The notes beneath the pieces were generated by a model, which was given only the letters and a program-made list of their open reading frames with translations, searched no databases and was not told the origin of the DNA. From assembly GCF_014633365.1 (NCBI RefSeq), contig NC_068344.1, positions 20,723,669 to 20,787,668 of the forward strand: a DNA stretch of 64,000 nucleotides, given 5' to 3'. Shown piece by piece: positions 63,901 through 64,000 of the stretch. The stretch comes from Diospyros lotus (Eukaryota; Streptophyta; Magnoliopsida; Ericales; Ebenaceae). The position numbers were made by a program, and so were the translations under genes. Within the stretch, counting starts at the first letter, position 1. Each line of letters begins with the position of its first letter.

Positions 63901-64000
63901 ATCGATCCTCATCGAGCAGAAGAATAGTTAAATAGAGGAGTTGCACGCCCGATGCCGTGCATGTTTATCACATCTGTATCCTGATAAGGTGGATGAGGTG
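63901..64000. other. Window edge, nothing recognised
   Basis: Short terminal stretch. It may be upstream gag sequence of the minus-strand relic. Confidence 0.3.

Overview
The window looks like a gene-poor stretch of a large, repeat-rich plant nuclear genome, most likely a flowering plant. The reasons are the plant-specific transposon lineages (Ty3/gypsy Tat, Athila and Tekay-like; Ty1/copia including Sirevirus-like; CACTA; TRIM; tRNA-derived SINE-like), AT-rich spacers, and coding relics riddled with stops. I found no host gene, tRNA or rRNA that I can support. The species cannot be named from the sequence. All identifications were made by eye, without a database search.

Layout. 1-3.7 kb: microsatellites, a possible hAT end, two adjacent SINE-like copies, and a plus-strand Ty3/gypsy LTR/PBS/gag relic. 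3.7-9.3 kb: a minus-strand Athila-type gag relic with its primer-binding site and LTR, then a minus-strand copia 3' end with its LTR. 9.3-14.3 kb: a CACTA-like element carrying a 2.5 kb Tekay-like solo LTR (TSD AAAAG) and a Sirevirus-like LTR. 15-15.6 kb: an unexplained GC-rich segment. 16-24.3 kb: a truncated Tat element whose 3' tandem repeats contain a complete 449-bp TRIM (TSD CGAGT) and a 4.6 kb Sirevirus-like element with an extra ORF in the envelope position. 24.4-30 kb: LTR relics, a CACTA end and a minus-strand PF04195-like gag relic. 30.07-32.64 kb: a second Tekay-like solo LTR.

35.14-44.87 kb: an Athila element with both LTRs, lacking RT, RNase H and the integrase core, and split by a third Tekay-like solo LTR (TSD CCTAA) inserted between the two halves of its gag-protease region. 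46.6-62.7 kb: a Tat element with LTR, gag, protease, RT, two RNase H parts, integrase and a 3' tandem array. Its RNase H codons are interrupted by a CACTA-like element (TSD TAG), which holds a 5.8 kb copia (TSD TTTTT, LTRs 7 differences in 292 bp), which in turn holds a 1.1 kb non-autonomous copia (TSD CTCTT, LTRs one difference in 305 bp). That makes four nesting levels. 63.1-63.9 kb: another minus-strand gag relic.

No pathway links these genes; the window records successive insertions. Three themes stand out. LTRs from several different lineages carry dense arrays of short palindromes, often centred on TTCGAA and often just upstream of a TATA box. Tat 3' ends carry satellite-like tandem arrays. 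All three Tekay-like LTRs survive as solo LTRs and share one 16-nt palindrome-like motif.
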